A stretch of 64,000 nt of DNA from Priestia megaterium (GCF_009497655.1 NZ_CP023317.1:2385501-2449500); one strand, 5' to 3'. Positions 23,313 through 32,293 are shown, counted from the first letter of the stretch. Notes: generated by a model from the sequence alone, not told the origin. Translations and numbers: made by a program.

Positions 23313-24748
23313 TTTCCATACTCCTTATAAAATAAATTAACGAACGTTTCGTTCCGGTCATATTTTCTTTTCAAATTAAAAAAGGCGGTTGTATGAGGGT
23401 AAGCCTCTTCTAACTGCTTCTTGCTTGGGTAGCCGTAGTAAGGCAAGTAATAGCTTCCCTGATGCTGCAGCGTCACATCCACCATTTTTCGGGCAACTTT
23501 TTGTGTATCAGAGATGCCTTTATTGTCTCTTTTCTGGTTAATAAGTAAAACAAGAGCAAACATATCGTCTTTTGCATAAGACATGACGGCTTTATTATCC
23601 TTCTCTACATAGCGAACGGTAATGTTCAATAAATTTAATTCCTCAGTTGATAACACTTGACGTAAATCCTCGATGTAAGAAGCAAATTCATCAACTGGAA
23701 CAAAGTATTCTTGTAAAATTTCCGTCCGGCTAGCACTTTCGTATTCCATAAAATCACTTTCAGAACGCATAACATTATTTCTTGTTTCAAGCCGTCCATT
23801 TTGCTTTAAGAAATAAGCCTTTTGTGTTTCCCACAGCATATCTTTTCCCCAGTCGCTGTATCGAGACAGTCCTAGCATAAATTTAGGAAGCGCCACTATT
23901 TTTTCTGTTTTGAGCGGTTCGTTTACAGTAGAAGTATTTTGAGAAGATAAACGGTAGTTTGTGACGTACATATCTGTTAGCAATTGATTAGGAGAAACAG
24001 AAATACGCGCCATATGCATACGAACGTCAGGATTATGCTGTACGTAGTTTTTAAAATACGCTGTATACTGCCTATAATCTAAGCGAATAATTTCATCTTC
24101 GTACCATTCATCATCCGTTAAACGAAGCGTCACATCTAAAATGACCCCAAATAACCCGTAGCCTCCGTTTACTAAAGAAAACAGCTCGGGGTGTTTCGTC
24201 CGGCTAATTTCGATAATAGATCCGTCCGCCTGCAGGAGACGCATAGATTTGACCGTATCCATTAAAGAACCGTATCGAATATCTCTGCCGTGTACGTTCA
24301 CGCTAATAGAACCTCCAACGGTAAAAATATTTTGTGATTGCATAACTTTAAGAGCAAGACCGTCTTTATGTATATATTGCTGAATATCATTCCACGTTGT
24401 CCCGCTTTGAACCGTAATTTCTTTTTGACGGGGCTTGTAATCTATAATTTTATTGTACTGCTTCATATCAAGTAAAATAGCATTAGGATAGTATGTCTGC
24501 CCTCCTTGGCTGTGCTGCATGCCTGAAATCGCTATTTTTTCATGATGCTGTGAAGCCGTTTTCACCCAATTTTTCAGCTGTTTTTCAGTGGTTCCATGCT
24601 TTATTTCTTTGACTTTTGTAGGAAGAAGCTGCGCAACATCCTCCGTTACAGGACGGGTTTGCTGCTGTTTATAGATATGATATGAGGTATACGAACCTAC
24701 TAGATAAAAAGATAAAAAAGATCCTAACAACAGGTTTTTCTTCATCAC
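23309..24748 (-). CDS. FAD-linked oxidase with PCMH-type FAD domain
   Basis: 479 residues. An N-terminal membrane anchor (LLLGSFLSFYLVGSYTSY) is followed by an FAD-binding PCMH domain: KIAISGMQHSQGGQTYYPNAIL (about 72-93), VQSGTTWNDIQQY, then FTVGGSISVNVHGRDIRYGSLMDTV near 142-166, where His is the usual site for a covalent flavin. The C-terminal half is that of aldonolactone oxidase/DprE1-like enzymes. The substrate is unknown. The start is GTG at 24748, with AAAGGAG ten bases upstream (an ATG follows directly). It forms an operon with the half-MFS gene, and a TetR-style dyad lies upstream. Confidence 0.75.
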   Translation of the reverse strand: MMKKNLLLGSFLSFYLVGSYTSYHIYKQQQTRPVTEDVAQLLPTKVKEIKHGTTEKQLKNWVKTASQHHEKIAISGMQHSQGGQTYYPNAILLDMKQYNKIIDYKPRQKEITVQSGTTWNDIQQYIHKDGLALKVMQSQNIFTVGGSISVNVHGRDIRYGSLMDTVKSMRLLQADGSIIEISRTKHPELFSLVNGGYGLFGVILDVTLRLTDDEWYEDEIIRLDYRQYTAYFKNYVQHNPDVRMHMARISVSPNQLLTDMYVTNYRLSSQNTSTVNEPLKTEKIVALPKFMLGLSRYSDWGKDMLWETQKAYFLKQNGRLETRNNVMRSESDFMEYESASRTEILQEYFVPVDEFASYIEDLRQVLSTEELNLLNITVRYVEKDNKAVMSYAKDDMFALVLLINQKRDNKGISDTQKVARKMVDVTLQHQGSYYLPYYGYPSKKQLEEAYPHTTAFFNLKRKYDRNETFVNLFYKEYGK

Positions 24749-24810
24749 AAACTGTAAGCTCCTTTCTTTATTTCTGTGAAATTATACCATACAAAAAGTG
24801 AAATAACACT

Positions 24811-24836
24811 AATATAGTGTATTTTTACACTATATT
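24811..24836. promoter_or_regulatory. Perfect 11-bp operator-like dyad upstream of the FAD oxidase
   Basis: The left arm AATATAGTGTA (24811-24821) and right arm TACACTATATT (24826-24836) flank TTTT. An extended -10 (TGGTATAAT) lies between it and the gene. The form is typical of TetR/AcrR-type operators; the regulator is not in the neighbourhood. Confidence 0.55.
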
Positions 24837-24902
24837 ATAACTTATTTTGAGAAAGTATATGAAAAAATCTTGTAATTTAATGTATGTTAACCTTATTGAA
24901 AC

Positions 24903-24937
24903 AAAAAAAGAAAAGACACTAGGTCTTTTCTTTTTTT
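24903..24937 (-). terminator. Terminator of the 45-residue gene
   Basis: AAAAAAAGAAAAGAC/GTCTTTTCTTTTTTT with an ACTAG loop. Confidence 0.9.
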
Positions 24938-24943
24938 GTTTTT

Positions 24944-25081
24944 TTATTTTTCAGCTTCGTATGCAACTAAAGCTACTCTTTTTCCCAACGTTTGTTGAAA
25001 CTGCTCTTCTAGTTGTTTAAGCTTCGCATGCATATCATCGTTAATTGAAGCTGGCTCAAAGGTCATTTTTGTTTGCTCCAT
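24944..25081 (-). CDS. 45-residue protein downstream of the chemoreceptor
   Basis: A short gene starting ATG with GAGGTGAAAGTATCTG before it, and ending at a strong terminator. The product starts MEQTKMTFEPASINDDMHAK, continues into an amphipathic helix (LKQLEEQFQQTLGKRV) and has no membrane segment. It lies 80 bases after the methyl-accepting chemotaxis gene on the same strand with no terminator between, so it may be carried on the sigma-D transcript. Family unknown. Confidence 0.6.
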   Translation of the reverse strand: MEQTKMTFEPASINDDMHAKLKQLEEQFQQTLGKRVALVAYEAEK

Positions 25082-25160
25082 CAGATACTTTCACCTCTTT
25101 CGTGTGTGTATGTTCTACTTTTTCCAATATAAAAGAGGTCTATGACGATTTGACGAAAGT

Positions 25161-27143
25161 TTACAAATTAAATTTGCTAATGAGTGCTGTTAATTGTTCT
25201 GCCATTTGAGACAGAGATTGTGCGGAAACAGCAATTTCCTCCATTGAAGCCAGCTGCTCTTCAGTTGATGCAGCCACTTCTTCAGATGTAGCTGCATTTC
25301 CTTTAGCAAGGATTGCCATTTCACCCGCTGTACGAGCCACTTCTTCAACCGCTGCTGAAATTTGCTGAGCAGTCGCAGCCACTTCTTCTACTTGCGGAGT
25401 CGTTTCATTCATGCTGCTTAGAATTTGTTCGAATTTTTGAATAGCCGTTTGTGATATCGTTCGTCCTTCTTCAACTTTGTTTGTAACTTGCTCCATTGTA
25501 TGTACAGATTCCTGAGTGTCTTGTTGAATAGCTTGAATAAGCTCAGAAATTTGAGACGCGGACACTTGTGATTGTTCTGCCAGCTTTCTTACTTCTGCTG
25601 CTACAACGGAAAACCCTTTTCCATGTTCTCCAGCTCGTGCCGCTTCGATTGCAGCATTTAAGGCTAGTAAATTTGTTTGAGCAGCAATGCCGCTGATTAC
25701 TTCTAAAATGGTTCCAACTTCTTTTGAACGTTGAAACAAAGTACGAATCGTTGTATTAGATAGCTCGACGGACTGAGAAATGGATTCCATTTGTTCGACC
25801 GTTTCTCTCACGGCTTTTCCACCTTCTACCGCTTCAGACGTTGTGTGATTTGATAGCTGAGAAACAGTTTCTGTACGCTTGGCAATGGTATAAACTCCTT
25901 GTACAATCTCATCTAAAGAAGCTGCATTTTGGTCAATAACAGACGTTTGTTTTTCTGCACTGGAAGCCACTTCTTGTATCGCAACCGATACTTGTTCAGT
26001 CGCAGCGCTCGTTTGCTGTGAGCTGGCCGTTAGCTCTTCTGAAGAAGCAGCCACTTGTTCTGCACTCATTTCAACATTTTGAATTAATGTACGAAGGTTG
26101 TTTTGCATCTGACTAAAAGCATACCCTAACTCGCCGATTTCATCCTTTGAATTGACGGTAATCGCTGTTGTCAGATCTCCTTCACTAACGCTTAGAGCCT
26201 GATTCTTAAGCTGTTTGAGCGGTTTAATAATTGATTGTAACACCACAAAAATGGTAAGACTACCTATTATCAGACAAGCTACAATAATAAATAGTGTTTT
26301 GTAAAAAATAGGCTGTGCTGCTTCACTCACTTCTGATGAATACATAGTGCCTGCAACTTTCCAGCTTGTTGTTTTATTTGTCGTAAAGACCATCTTTTTT
26401 TCATCACCGTTAAAGGTATATTCAAAGAATCCGGAGCTCTTTGCATAAAGCTTGTCAAAAAGAGAATCTGTTGCTTTTGTACCTGCTTTTTCCGTAGGGT
26501 GAACAATATATTTTCTTTCTCCATCTAAAAGAAATGGATATCCTTTTTCTCCGATTTTCACTTTGCTGACAGCTTTATTGATGCGGCTTATATCTAAATT
26601 TAAAGCAATAACCCCTGTGCCATCCGCCGTTGTTTTTGCTACAGTAATAACGGTTTGACCTGTAGAGGCTGAGGGATAAGGTTCAGTGACAACTGTTTTC
26701 CCTTTGTTCTGCATGGCTAGCTTGTACCAATCTCGTTCTCTGGGATCATAGCCTGCTTGTGTCACTTTTTTAGGCGCTTGAATAAACTTCCCCTGCTGAT
26801 TTCCTGTAAAAATGCTGACGGCTTCTGGATGAAGCGAAGCATATAAGTTAAAATCTTTGCTTAAAGTAGCCATATCTTTTTCATTGTAGCGCTCGTTGTT
26901 TACCACTGATGCAAAAAACTCTACATCATGAATTTTGGGTCCAATGGTATCGTCAATCACTGAATTAATGGACTGTACATTTTGCTGTGCTGTGTTAATA
27001 ATTTGGTTTTCAATTTCATGTTTCGCTGTTATGTAAGCTGATACACCTATCGTAACAGATGGCACTAATAAGATCGCTGCAAATGCTAGCCCTAGCTTTA
27101 TCTTGAAGTTATTAAGGGACCTTTTTTTTCTTACTCTCTCCAT
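25161..27143 (-). CDS. Methyl-accepting chemotaxis protein (dCache, HAMP, MA domains)
   Basis: A 660-residue transmembrane chemoreceptor with the layout of B. subtilis McpA/McpB/TlpA. TM1 is at about residues 15-36, followed by an extracellular double Cache domain (about 40-280) containing [26 protein letters not shown]2 is at about 283-305, a HAMP domain follows, and the MA signalling domain (about 370-660) has the hairpin [31 protein letters not shown]. Ligand binding outside is relayed to CheA/CheW inside; the ligand is not deducible. A canonical sigma-D promoter lies upstream at 27193-27219. Confidence 0.94.
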   Translation of the reverse strand: MERVRKKRSLNNFKIKLGLAFAAILLVPSVTIGVSAYITAKHEIENQIINTAQQNVQSINSVIDDTIGPKIHDVEFFASVVNNERYNEKDMATLSKDFNLYASLHPEAVSIFTGNQQGKFIQAPKKVTQAGYDPRERDWYKLAMQNKGKTVVTEPYPSASTGQTVITVAKTTADGTGVIALNLDISRINKAVSKVKIGEKGYPFLLDGERKYIVHPTEKAGTKATDSLFDKLYAKSSGFFEYTFNGDEKKMVFTTNKTTSWKVAGTMYSSEVSEAAQPIFYKTLFIIVACLIIGSLTIFVVLQSIIKPLKQLKNQALSVSEGDLTTAITVNSKDEIGELGYAFSQMQNNLRTLIQNVEMSAEQVAASSEELTASSQQTSAATEQVSVAIQEVASSAEKQTSVIDQNAASLDEIVQGVYTIAKRTETVSQLSNHTTSEAVEGGKAVRETVEQMESISQSVELSNTTIRTLFQRSKEVGTILEVISGIAAQTNLLALNAAIEAARAGEHGKGFSVVAAEVRKLAEQSQVSASQISELIQAIQQDTQESVHTMEQVTNKVEEGRTISQTAIQKFEQILSSMNETTPQVEEVAATAQQISAAVEEVARTAGEMAILAKGNAATSEEVAASTEEQLASMEEIAVSAQSLSQMAEQLTALISKFNL

Positions 27144-27192
27144 GCTATGTAGCCTCTCTCTCCGTAGTTAAAAGTAATCGTGCACTTCCTTT

Positions 27193-27219
27193 CTATCGGC
27201 AAGACTTCATATTCCTTTA
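27193..27219 (-). promoter_or_regulatory. Sigma-D (motility) promoter of the chemoreceptor
   Basis: On the minus strand TAAA (27219-27216), a 15-base spacer and GCCGATAG (27200-27193) match the sigma-D consensus TAAA-N15-GCCGATAA with one difference. Confidence 0.9.
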
Positions 27220-27292
27220 GTCATCGAGTGTATACATAATTAACAATGGGAGTGAAAAGATAAGAGTACGATAAAAAAAGTAGGTGATTTTA

Positions 27293-27517
27293 ATGGAAGA
27301 AAGTAAAAACAGCAAGTCTTTTTCAATGTTTGAAACAGAAAAGGTTCAGCGCGGAGAAGAAAAAGATATTTTTAATATCTATAAAGAAGGAGTAAAAATT
27401 GCGGAAGTAAGAGGAACGGATCCTCAAACTCAGCAGGTTATTCCGATGCATGACTTAAACGACTATGAAGAAAATAAGCTTCACGAATATATCGCTCATT
27501 TAGACCACACAACGTAA
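27293..27517 (+). CDS. 74-residue hydrophilic protein
   Basis: The ATG at 27293 has AGGTGAT five bases upstream; the GTG at 27284 lies inside that signal. The product is charged and soluble (METEKVQRGEEKDIFNIYKEGVKIAEVRGTDPQTQQ type sequence), with a beta-strand pair in the middle and an acidic, His-containing end. I do not recognise a family. It is convergent with the phosphoesterase gene and shares a terminator with it. Confidence 0.6.
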   Translation: MEESKNSKSFSMFETEKVQRGEEKDIFNIYKEGVKIAEVRGTDPQTQQVIPMHDLNDYEENKLHEYIAHLDHTT

Positions 27518-27528
27518 ACGTAAAAGTG

Positions 27529-27561
27529 CTAAAACAAGAGTCCCCTCTTGTTTTAGTCTTT
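27529..27561. terminator. Bidirectional terminator overlapping the phosphoesterase stop
   Basis: CTAAAACAAGAG/CTCTTGTTTTAG with loop TCCC. The stop codon of the minus-strand gene is inside the stem. Confidence 0.85.
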
Positions 27562-28053
27562 AGAATCATAAAAAACATGTTCAAAGTGCAGCGTGTCTTT
27601 TTTTATGTACAGCAGTCCAAACGAAAATTGCTTTTGACGCCGCTTGTCAGTAGCAGAACCTGGATTAAACAATGTAATATCACCAATTTGTTTATGAACA
27701 GGAATATGAGAATGACCAAAAATTACTGCATCGACTTGTTGATGTTCAAATGCCAAAAGTGCACGTTTTTCAGTCGTCTTTTCTTTTCCATGACCGTGGA
27801 CTACGCCAATCATAACATCATCAAACGGAAGAAGTAATGAAGTTGGAAGTACTTGCTGAAGCTCTTCACTGTCTACATTTCCAATCACACCGTGTACAGG
27901 AGCAAAAACGCGCAGTTCATGGTAGACATCTATCGTTTGAAAATCTCCGGTATGAATAATCGCATCAGCTGTTTTCAGTTCAGCTAGGAGTCTTTTTGGA
28001 AAATGTTTCGCTCTTTTGGGAATATGAGTGTCACCTAAAATAACGATCTTCAT
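27553..28053 (-). CDS. YfcE/MJ0936-type metallophosphoesterase
   Basis: A 166-residue calcineurin-like phosphoesterase with all metal-site motifs: GDTHIP (Asp8, His10), TGDF (Asp37), GNVD (Asn59), VVHGHG (His86, His88) and FGHSHIP (His114, His116). These small en zymes hydrolyse phosphodiesters in vitro and usually use manganese; physiological substrates are mostly unknown. It is related to, but separate from, the membrane-linked phosphoesterase at 28657. Confidence 0.88.
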   Translation of the reverse strand: MKIVILGDTHIPKRAKHFPKRLLAELKTADAIIHTGDFQTIDVYHELRVFAPVHGVIGNVDSEELQQVLPTSLLLPFDDVMIGVVHGHGKEKTTEKRALLAFEHQQVDAVIFGHSHIPVHKQIGDITLFNPGSATDKRRQKQFSFGLLYIKKDTLHFEHVFYDSKD

Positions 28054-28209
28054 TTATGATACGCTCCTTTTTCATTCAATATGGTGTAGTGTAGCGTATT
28101 ACGTTGGAATGAAGCAACTCTATACGGAGCGTCAGGCAAAAAATTTCTCTTTTTCGTTTAAGTTTGTGAAAATACTTTACATACTAAGTTACAGAATGGA
28201 GTTTTCGAA

Positions 28210-28509
28210 ATGGAAGTAAAAATTAATCGAAACGCAGCAAAAGTATTAAGAAATGCCTTGGCTAGCCCAGAAGGTCAAGGAAAAATGATCCGTGTATATG
28301 TAACTATCGACCACGGTGATCATGCGCATTATGATTGGAAATTCGATACGCCGACTGAACATGATGAAATCGTAAAAACAGATAAAGATATCGATATCGT
28401 TTTAGATAAACGCGAGAAATTTTTAGAAGGCGTATGGATTCAATATTTCCACGTTCCAGAGCCTGAATTTGTGATTAGCAGCCTTCACCACGCGCATCAC
28501 CATCATTAA
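28210..28509 (+). CDS. HesB/IscA-fold protein without cysteines, His-rich C-terminus
   Basis: 99 residues. The HesB-like core is suggested by an N-terminal helix (INRNAAKVLRNALASPEGQGKMIRVYV), a central DTPTEHDEIVKTDKDIDIVLDKREKFLEGVWIQYF segment and the closing FVISS. Iron-sulfur carriers of this fold use three Cys; here there are none in the whole protein. Instead there are three His in the middle (DHGDHAHYDW) and a terminal HHAHHHH cluster. It may bind metal through His, or not act in cluster assembly at all. It is transcribed alone and ends in a strong terminator. Confidence 0.7.
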   Translation: MEVKINRNAAKVLRNALASPEGQGKMIRVYVTIDHGDHAHYDWKFDTPTEHDEIVKTDKDIDIVLDKREKFLEGVWIQYFHVPEPEFVISSLHHAHHHH

Positions 28510-28512
28510 TAC

Positions 28513-28546
28513 AAAAAACACACCTTGTTTTATAGGTGTGTTTTTT
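28513..28546 (+). terminator. Terminator after the HesB-like gene
   Basis: AAAAAACACACCT/AGGTGTGTTTTTT with an 8-base loop. Confidence 0.9.
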
Positions 28547-28656
28547 CGTTTGTGCGACAGGCAAAAATTTTATTGATGAAAGAAGAGATAAAATTTTGTT
28601 GAAGCAATAAAAATGAGCTATAGTGGAATTACGGATGAAAGAAAAGAGGTTAGCGT

Positions 28657-29766
28657 ATGAAAGTAAGTGTGTTAGTAAGGTCTATTTTAGTTGTTATTTT
28701 ATATAATTTATTCGTTCTGTACATCGGATGGAACGCTTGGGTGTGGCTTCACACAATGTTTGAAGTGGAAAACAAATGGATTCTTACGGTGATCGTTGTG
28801 TTTTTTGCTTATTCCTTTATCATCAGTCGCGCGTTTCAACAAGTGAGCATGTTTAAGGTTGTAGGATCGTATTGGTTAGGATTTATTCAATATTCAGTCC
28901 TTTTGCTTCCTATAAGTAATCTAGCTGTATATATTCTCACTTTTCTAGGCGCTTCGCTTTCTACAGCTATCGATTCAATCGGACTTTTCATGATTGCTGC
29001 TTTTTTATTCATTTTTGCTTACGGTACGTATAATGCTTACAGTCCTGTAGTAAGAAAATATACAATTTCGCTTCCTAAAAAGACGAATCGGAAAAGCCTT
29101 CGCATTGCCGTAGCATCTGATATGCACTTTGGCACATTGTCCGGCAAAAAACATTTACAGCGGCTAATCACTCATGTACAAAAGATACAGCCAGATCTTA
29201 TTTTACTTCCTGGAGATATTATTGACGATGACCCCCACGTATTCTTTAAAAAAGAAATGGATTATATGATGAAGCAGCTCAAAGCGCCTTTAGGCACATA
29301 TGGAATCTTGGGAAACCATGAGTATTACGGCGGGAAGATCCCTCAGTTTGTGGAAAGAATGAAAGAAATGAACATTCCTATTTTAATGGATGAAGTGTTA
29401 AACATAGGCGATAGCTTGTACTTAATTGGAAGAAAAGATAAGACGGATAAAAATCGAGACAGCTTTTTCGATTTAGCGAGTGAAACGGATCGTTCTCTTC
29501 CGGTCATTGCGATGGATCATCAGCCGCTTTCTTTAAAAGAAGCGGAACAAGCAGGCGTAGATTTACTTCTATGCGGTCATACTCACAGAGGACAAATGGC
29601 ACCTAATCATTTGATCACAAAGCGGTTATTTGAAATTGATTGGGGCTACAAACAAACAAATCAGCTGCATACCATTGTCTCTTCAGGATTTGGCTTTTGG
29701 GGTCCTCCTCTTCGAATCGGAAGCCGATCAGAAATTATTCAAATTGATATTTCATTTACAAAATAG
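28657..29766 (+). CDS. Membrane-anchored metallophosphoesterase
   Basis: 369 residues. The first 125 residues hold four hydrophobic segments. A calcineurin-like phosphoesterase domain follows, with ASDMHFG (Asp and His of the metal site), LPGDIIDDD, GNHEYYGG, and CGHTHRGQ near residue 307. The layout resembles B. subtilis YkoQ/YkuE-type enzymes, which have been linked to lipid or wall-polymer precursors. The side of the membrane on which the catalytic domain lies is uncertain. AAGAGGTTAGC precedes the start. It is convergent with mug and shares a terminator. Confidence 0.85.
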   Translation: MKVSVLVRSILVVILYNLFVLYIGWNAWVWLHTMFEVENKWILTVIVVFFAYSFIISRAFQQVSMFKVVGSYWLGFIQYSVLLLPISNLAVYILTFLGASLSTAIDSIGLFMIAAFLFIFAYGTYNAYSPVVRKYTISLPKKTNRKSLRIAVASDMHFGTLSGKKHLQRLITHVQKIQPDLILLPGDIIDDDPHVFFKKEMDYMMKQLKAPLGTYGILGNHEYYGGKIPQFVERMKEMNIPILMDEVLNIGDSLYLIGRKDKTDKNRDSFFDLASETDRSLPVIAMDHQPLSLKEAEQAGVDLLLCGHTHRGQMAPNHLITKRLFEIDWGYKQTNQLHTIVSSGFGFWGPPLRIGSRSEIIQIDISFTK

Positions 29767-29793
29767 AGAAAGCCCTAAGGCTTTCTCTATTTT
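29762..29793. terminator. Bidirectional terminator between the phosphoesterase and mug
   Basis: AATAGAGAAAGCC/GGCTTTCTCTATT with a CTAA loop overlaps the stop codons of both genes. Confidence 0.88.
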
Positions 29794-30299
29794 AATGTAC
29801 GCAGCAGATTCGGAAGTTCTGCGTAAATAGCCACTACTTCATCTATTTTCATTCGAACGAGCCCGCTTGAAGACGGGGCAACAAAATCCATTATTCCTGA
29901 TACCATCGATTCTTCTTGTTTGCCCCACTTTACTTGCTTGCGTCCGCTGTACTGCTGATAGACACCTTTTCCAACAAAACAAACGATTTTAGGCGTGTAT
30001 GTAGCGATTTTTTTCTTTAGGATTTCTCTGCCTTCCGCATATTCTTCTTTTGTAATCTCATCAGCTGCCTTTGTAGGACGCTCCACAATATTTGTTAAAC
30101 CGTATCCTAGCTGTAACAGCGAGTGATCTTCCTCGGGATGGTATTTACGATCTGTTAAACCTGCTTTATGAAGAATCGTCCAGAAACGATTGGTTGGATT
30201 AGCAAAATGATGACCCGTTTCACCGGAACGGATGCTTGGGTTAAAACCGACAAATAAAATATCTAAGTTGGGCTGTATATGATCAAAAATAGAGTTCAT
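29787..30299 (-). CDS. mug: G/U(T) mismatch-specific DNA glycosylase
   Basis: 170 residues from the ATG at 30299, nine bases after AAGGAG; two upstream ATG codons are too close to or before that signal. The Mug signature GFNPSIRSGETGHHFANPTNRFW, with its active-site Asn, is near the N-terminus. The C-terminal motif is APSSSGLVR, which contacts DNA. The enzyme excises uracil or ethenocytosine opposite guanine in base-excision repair. Confidence 0.9.
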   Translation of the reverse strand: MNSIFDHIQPNLDILFVGFNPSIRSGETGHHFANPTNRFWTILHKAGLTDRKYHPEEDHSLLQLGYGLTNIVERPTKAADEITKEEYAEGREILKKKIATYTPKIVCFVGKGVYQQYSGRKQVKWGKQEESMVSGIMDFVAPSSSGLVRMKIDEVVAIYAELPNLLRTLK

Positions 30300-30320
30300 A
30301 GTCATACGCTCCTTACAATG

Positions 30321-30357
30321 TAAAAAGAAAACATCCAAATTGGATGTTTTCTTTTTA
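30321..30357 (-). terminator. Terminator of cwlO
   Basis: AAAAAGAAAACATCCA/TGGATGTTTTCTTTTT with an AAT loop, just before the mug start region. Confidence 0.88.
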
Positions 30358-30367
30358 CTATACCCTA

Positions 30368-31705
30368 TTAAATACGAACTACGCGTCCGTTGAATTTTTG
30401 TTTCCAGTAGCCGCTGCTCATGTTTGCAATTGCAACACCTGTTGAGCTTTGAGCACCGATGAACTTGCCGCCGCCTACATAAATACCAACGTGTCCGTCT
30501 TTTTTATATGTATCGAAGAAAACAAGATCTCCAGGCTGCATTTGACTAGAAGACACTTGCGTTCCAGCATGCTTTAACGTTTCTGTACTTACAGATCCAA
30601 GAGGCCCAAGGTTAACACCAACTTGAGAATATGCCCAGTGTACAAATGACGAGCAGTCAAATAAACCGTGGTTAATATCAGACTGGCTGCGTCCTCCGCC
30701 AAATACGTAAGCAGAGTTTCCAATCCAGCGGTTTCCTACCGTTACAACATTGCTAGCTTTTGGAGCCGGAGCGCTTGTAGGTGCAACATCATTGCTGCTT
30801 GCTTTTGGTGCTGCTTTAGGAGAAGGCGAATCAGCTTTTTCAGCTGGTTCCGCCGCTGCTTTTTGAGCTTGTTCGGCTGCTTTCTTAGCTGCCTCTTTAG
30901 CTGCTTGTTCAGCTGCTTTTCTTGCTGCTTCTTCCGCCGCTTTTTGATCTTTAATATTTTGTTCAAGCGTAGACTGTTCATTCGCAAGAGAGCTGTCTTT
31001 TGATTGTAGAGAAGCTTTTAGTTCTTCATTTTTTGCTTCTTTATCTTTTAGTTCTTTTGCCAACGCATCTTTTTGTTTCTTTTGAGCTGCTAGCTGGACA
31101 GTCATTTCATCCAGTTCTGCCTTCATATCTTCTAAGCTGGCAAGCTTAGATTTAACATCTGCTTGTTTTGTTTTTAGTTCGTCTTGCATATTTTTAGTTT
31201 CTTTTAAAATACCGCGGTCTGCATCTACAATAGTCGAAACAGCTAGCGCGCGGTCTACAAAATCACCAAAACTTGAAGAACCGAGTAAAACTTGTAAATA
31301 CTCTACGTTACCGCCGCTTTCTTGCATGGAACGTGCACGATCTTTTAAAATATCATTTCGCTTTTCAAGTTTTTCTTGAAGCAGCTTAATTTCTTTTTCA
31401 AGCTGGTCTACTTGTTTAGACGTTTCTTTAATATCCGCTTCTGTTTTTTGGGCTTTTTTATTATTTTCTTCTTCTGCTAATGTTAATCGCTCAAGCTGTG
31501 CTTTCATTTGATCTTGTTCTGCTTGAAGGCGTGTTAATTCATCAGAAGCTGCTTTGATGTTAGATTGCACATCTTGGCGTTGATTTTGAATTTGAGATTT
31601 TTGTGATTCCATATCCTGAATGGTAGAGGCATACGCTGGAGTTGATAAAACTCCTCCTAGGCCTAATAAAACCGTTGTGTTAAGTAAAAGCATTTTCTTT
31701 TTCAA
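30368..31705 (-). CDS. cwlO: D,L-endopeptidase of the CwlO type (PcsB-like coiled coil plus NlpC/P60)
   Basis: 445 residues. There is a Sec signal peptide ending near PAYAS (about residue 27), then a long coiled coil (about 28-270) of the PcsB/CwlO N-terminal type. An Ala/Lys/Pro-rich linker follows, and the C-terminal NlpC/P60 domain has catalytic Cys351 (FDCSSFVHWAY) and His405 (DGHVGIYV). CwlO cleaves gamma-D-glutamyl-diaminopimelate bonds in peptidoglycan during elongation and is controlled by FtsEX through the coiled coil; ftsEX is not in this window. The long upstream region has an extended -10 and a possible WalR site. Confidence 0.87.
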   Translation of the reverse strand: MKKKMLLLNTTVLLGLGGVLSTPAYASTIQDMESQKSQIQNQRQDVQSNIKAASDELTRLQAEQDQMKAQLERLTLAEEENNKKAQKTEADIKETSKQVDQLEKEIKLLQEKLEKRNDILKDRARSMQESGGNVEYLQVLLGSSSFGDFVDRALAVSTIVDADRGILKETKNMQDELKTKQADVKSKLASLEDMKAELDEMTVQLAAQKKQKDALAKELKDKEAKNEELKASLQSKDSSLANEQSTLEQNIKDQKAAEEAARKAAEQAAKEAAKKAAEQAQKAAAEPAEKADSPSPKAAPKASSNDVAPTSAPAPKASNVVTVGNRWIGNSAYVFGGGRSQSDINHGLFDCSSFVHWAYSQVGVNLGPLGSVSTETLKHAGTQVSSSQMQPGDLVFFDTYKKDGHVGIYVGGGKFIGAQSSTGVAIANMSSGYWKQKFNGRVVRI

Positions 31706-32256
31706 TATGAATTCCTCCGCTTTCTCGCTCTGTTAAACTAGTAATTTCTAATTATGTATCAATATGTATAAAAGTCTGACAATTTATGTAAAGTTCACTG
31801 TATTTGTCGATAAATAGCTAAATATGCTAATGAAAATCTACGAAAATTATACCACGATAAACGTTCAAAAAAAGAATAACAATATTACAATTGTATTTCA
31901 GTAATGTAACATTTAACGCTTGTGTATACATTCCCTTCTTGCCTGCAAAAATATACCTTTATTTCCCCATACAAGCGAAAAATCTATCAAGCTTCAAACA
32001 GCAGTGCTTTTAGCGTTATAAAGTAGATAATTATTATTGTTTAAGCTGTTTAGATTTAAGATATTTCTAAAAGAAACGTAACAACTCTTTAACATATTCG
32101 TCTATTTTTACCCTTTATCTACCATTTTTACAATATTTGAAAATGATTTTCTGGAATAACAATGAATTTATTTCTATTCGATGTTTGAAGAAGTTCAAAA
32201 AGAGGACAATAGGCAATTTTCAAACAATATTCGACAACGCTTGGATGAAGCCATAC
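31706..32256. other. 551-base upstream region of cwlO
   Basis: AT-rich. It holds the cwlO leader, the extended -10 at 31846-31851 and the WalR-like site at 31895-31911. Farther left the plus strand carries a 31-codon frame (32181-32276) that runs into the terminator at 32257. No other gene is supported. Confidence 0.5.
31846..31911 (-). promoter_or_regulatory. cwlO promoter with possible WalR site
   Basis: On the minus strand TGGTATAAT is an extended -10 (31851-31846). About 45 bases upstream, TGTTAC-N5-TGAAAT (31911-31895) fits the WalR box TGTWAH-N5-TGTWAH with one mismatch. WalR activates cwlO in B. subtilis; the site here is an inference. Confidence 0.45.
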
Positions 32257-32293
32257 AAAAAACCTTCTCGCCATGAGGCGAGAAGGTTTTTTT
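32257..32293. terminator. Strong hairpin terminator after the HemD-like gene
   Basis: AAAAAACCTTCTCGCC/GGCGAGAAGGTTTTTTT with an ATGA loop. T-tracts exist on both strands. Confidence 0.92.

Noticed and set aside
30668-31003. 111-codon frame opposite the coiled-coil part of cwlO
   Set aside because: Cys/Arg/Phe-rich composition is the complement of an Ala/Lys/Glu-rich coding strand, and there are no translation signals. The same holds for frames opposite the EA-rich lipoprotein (14242-14619).
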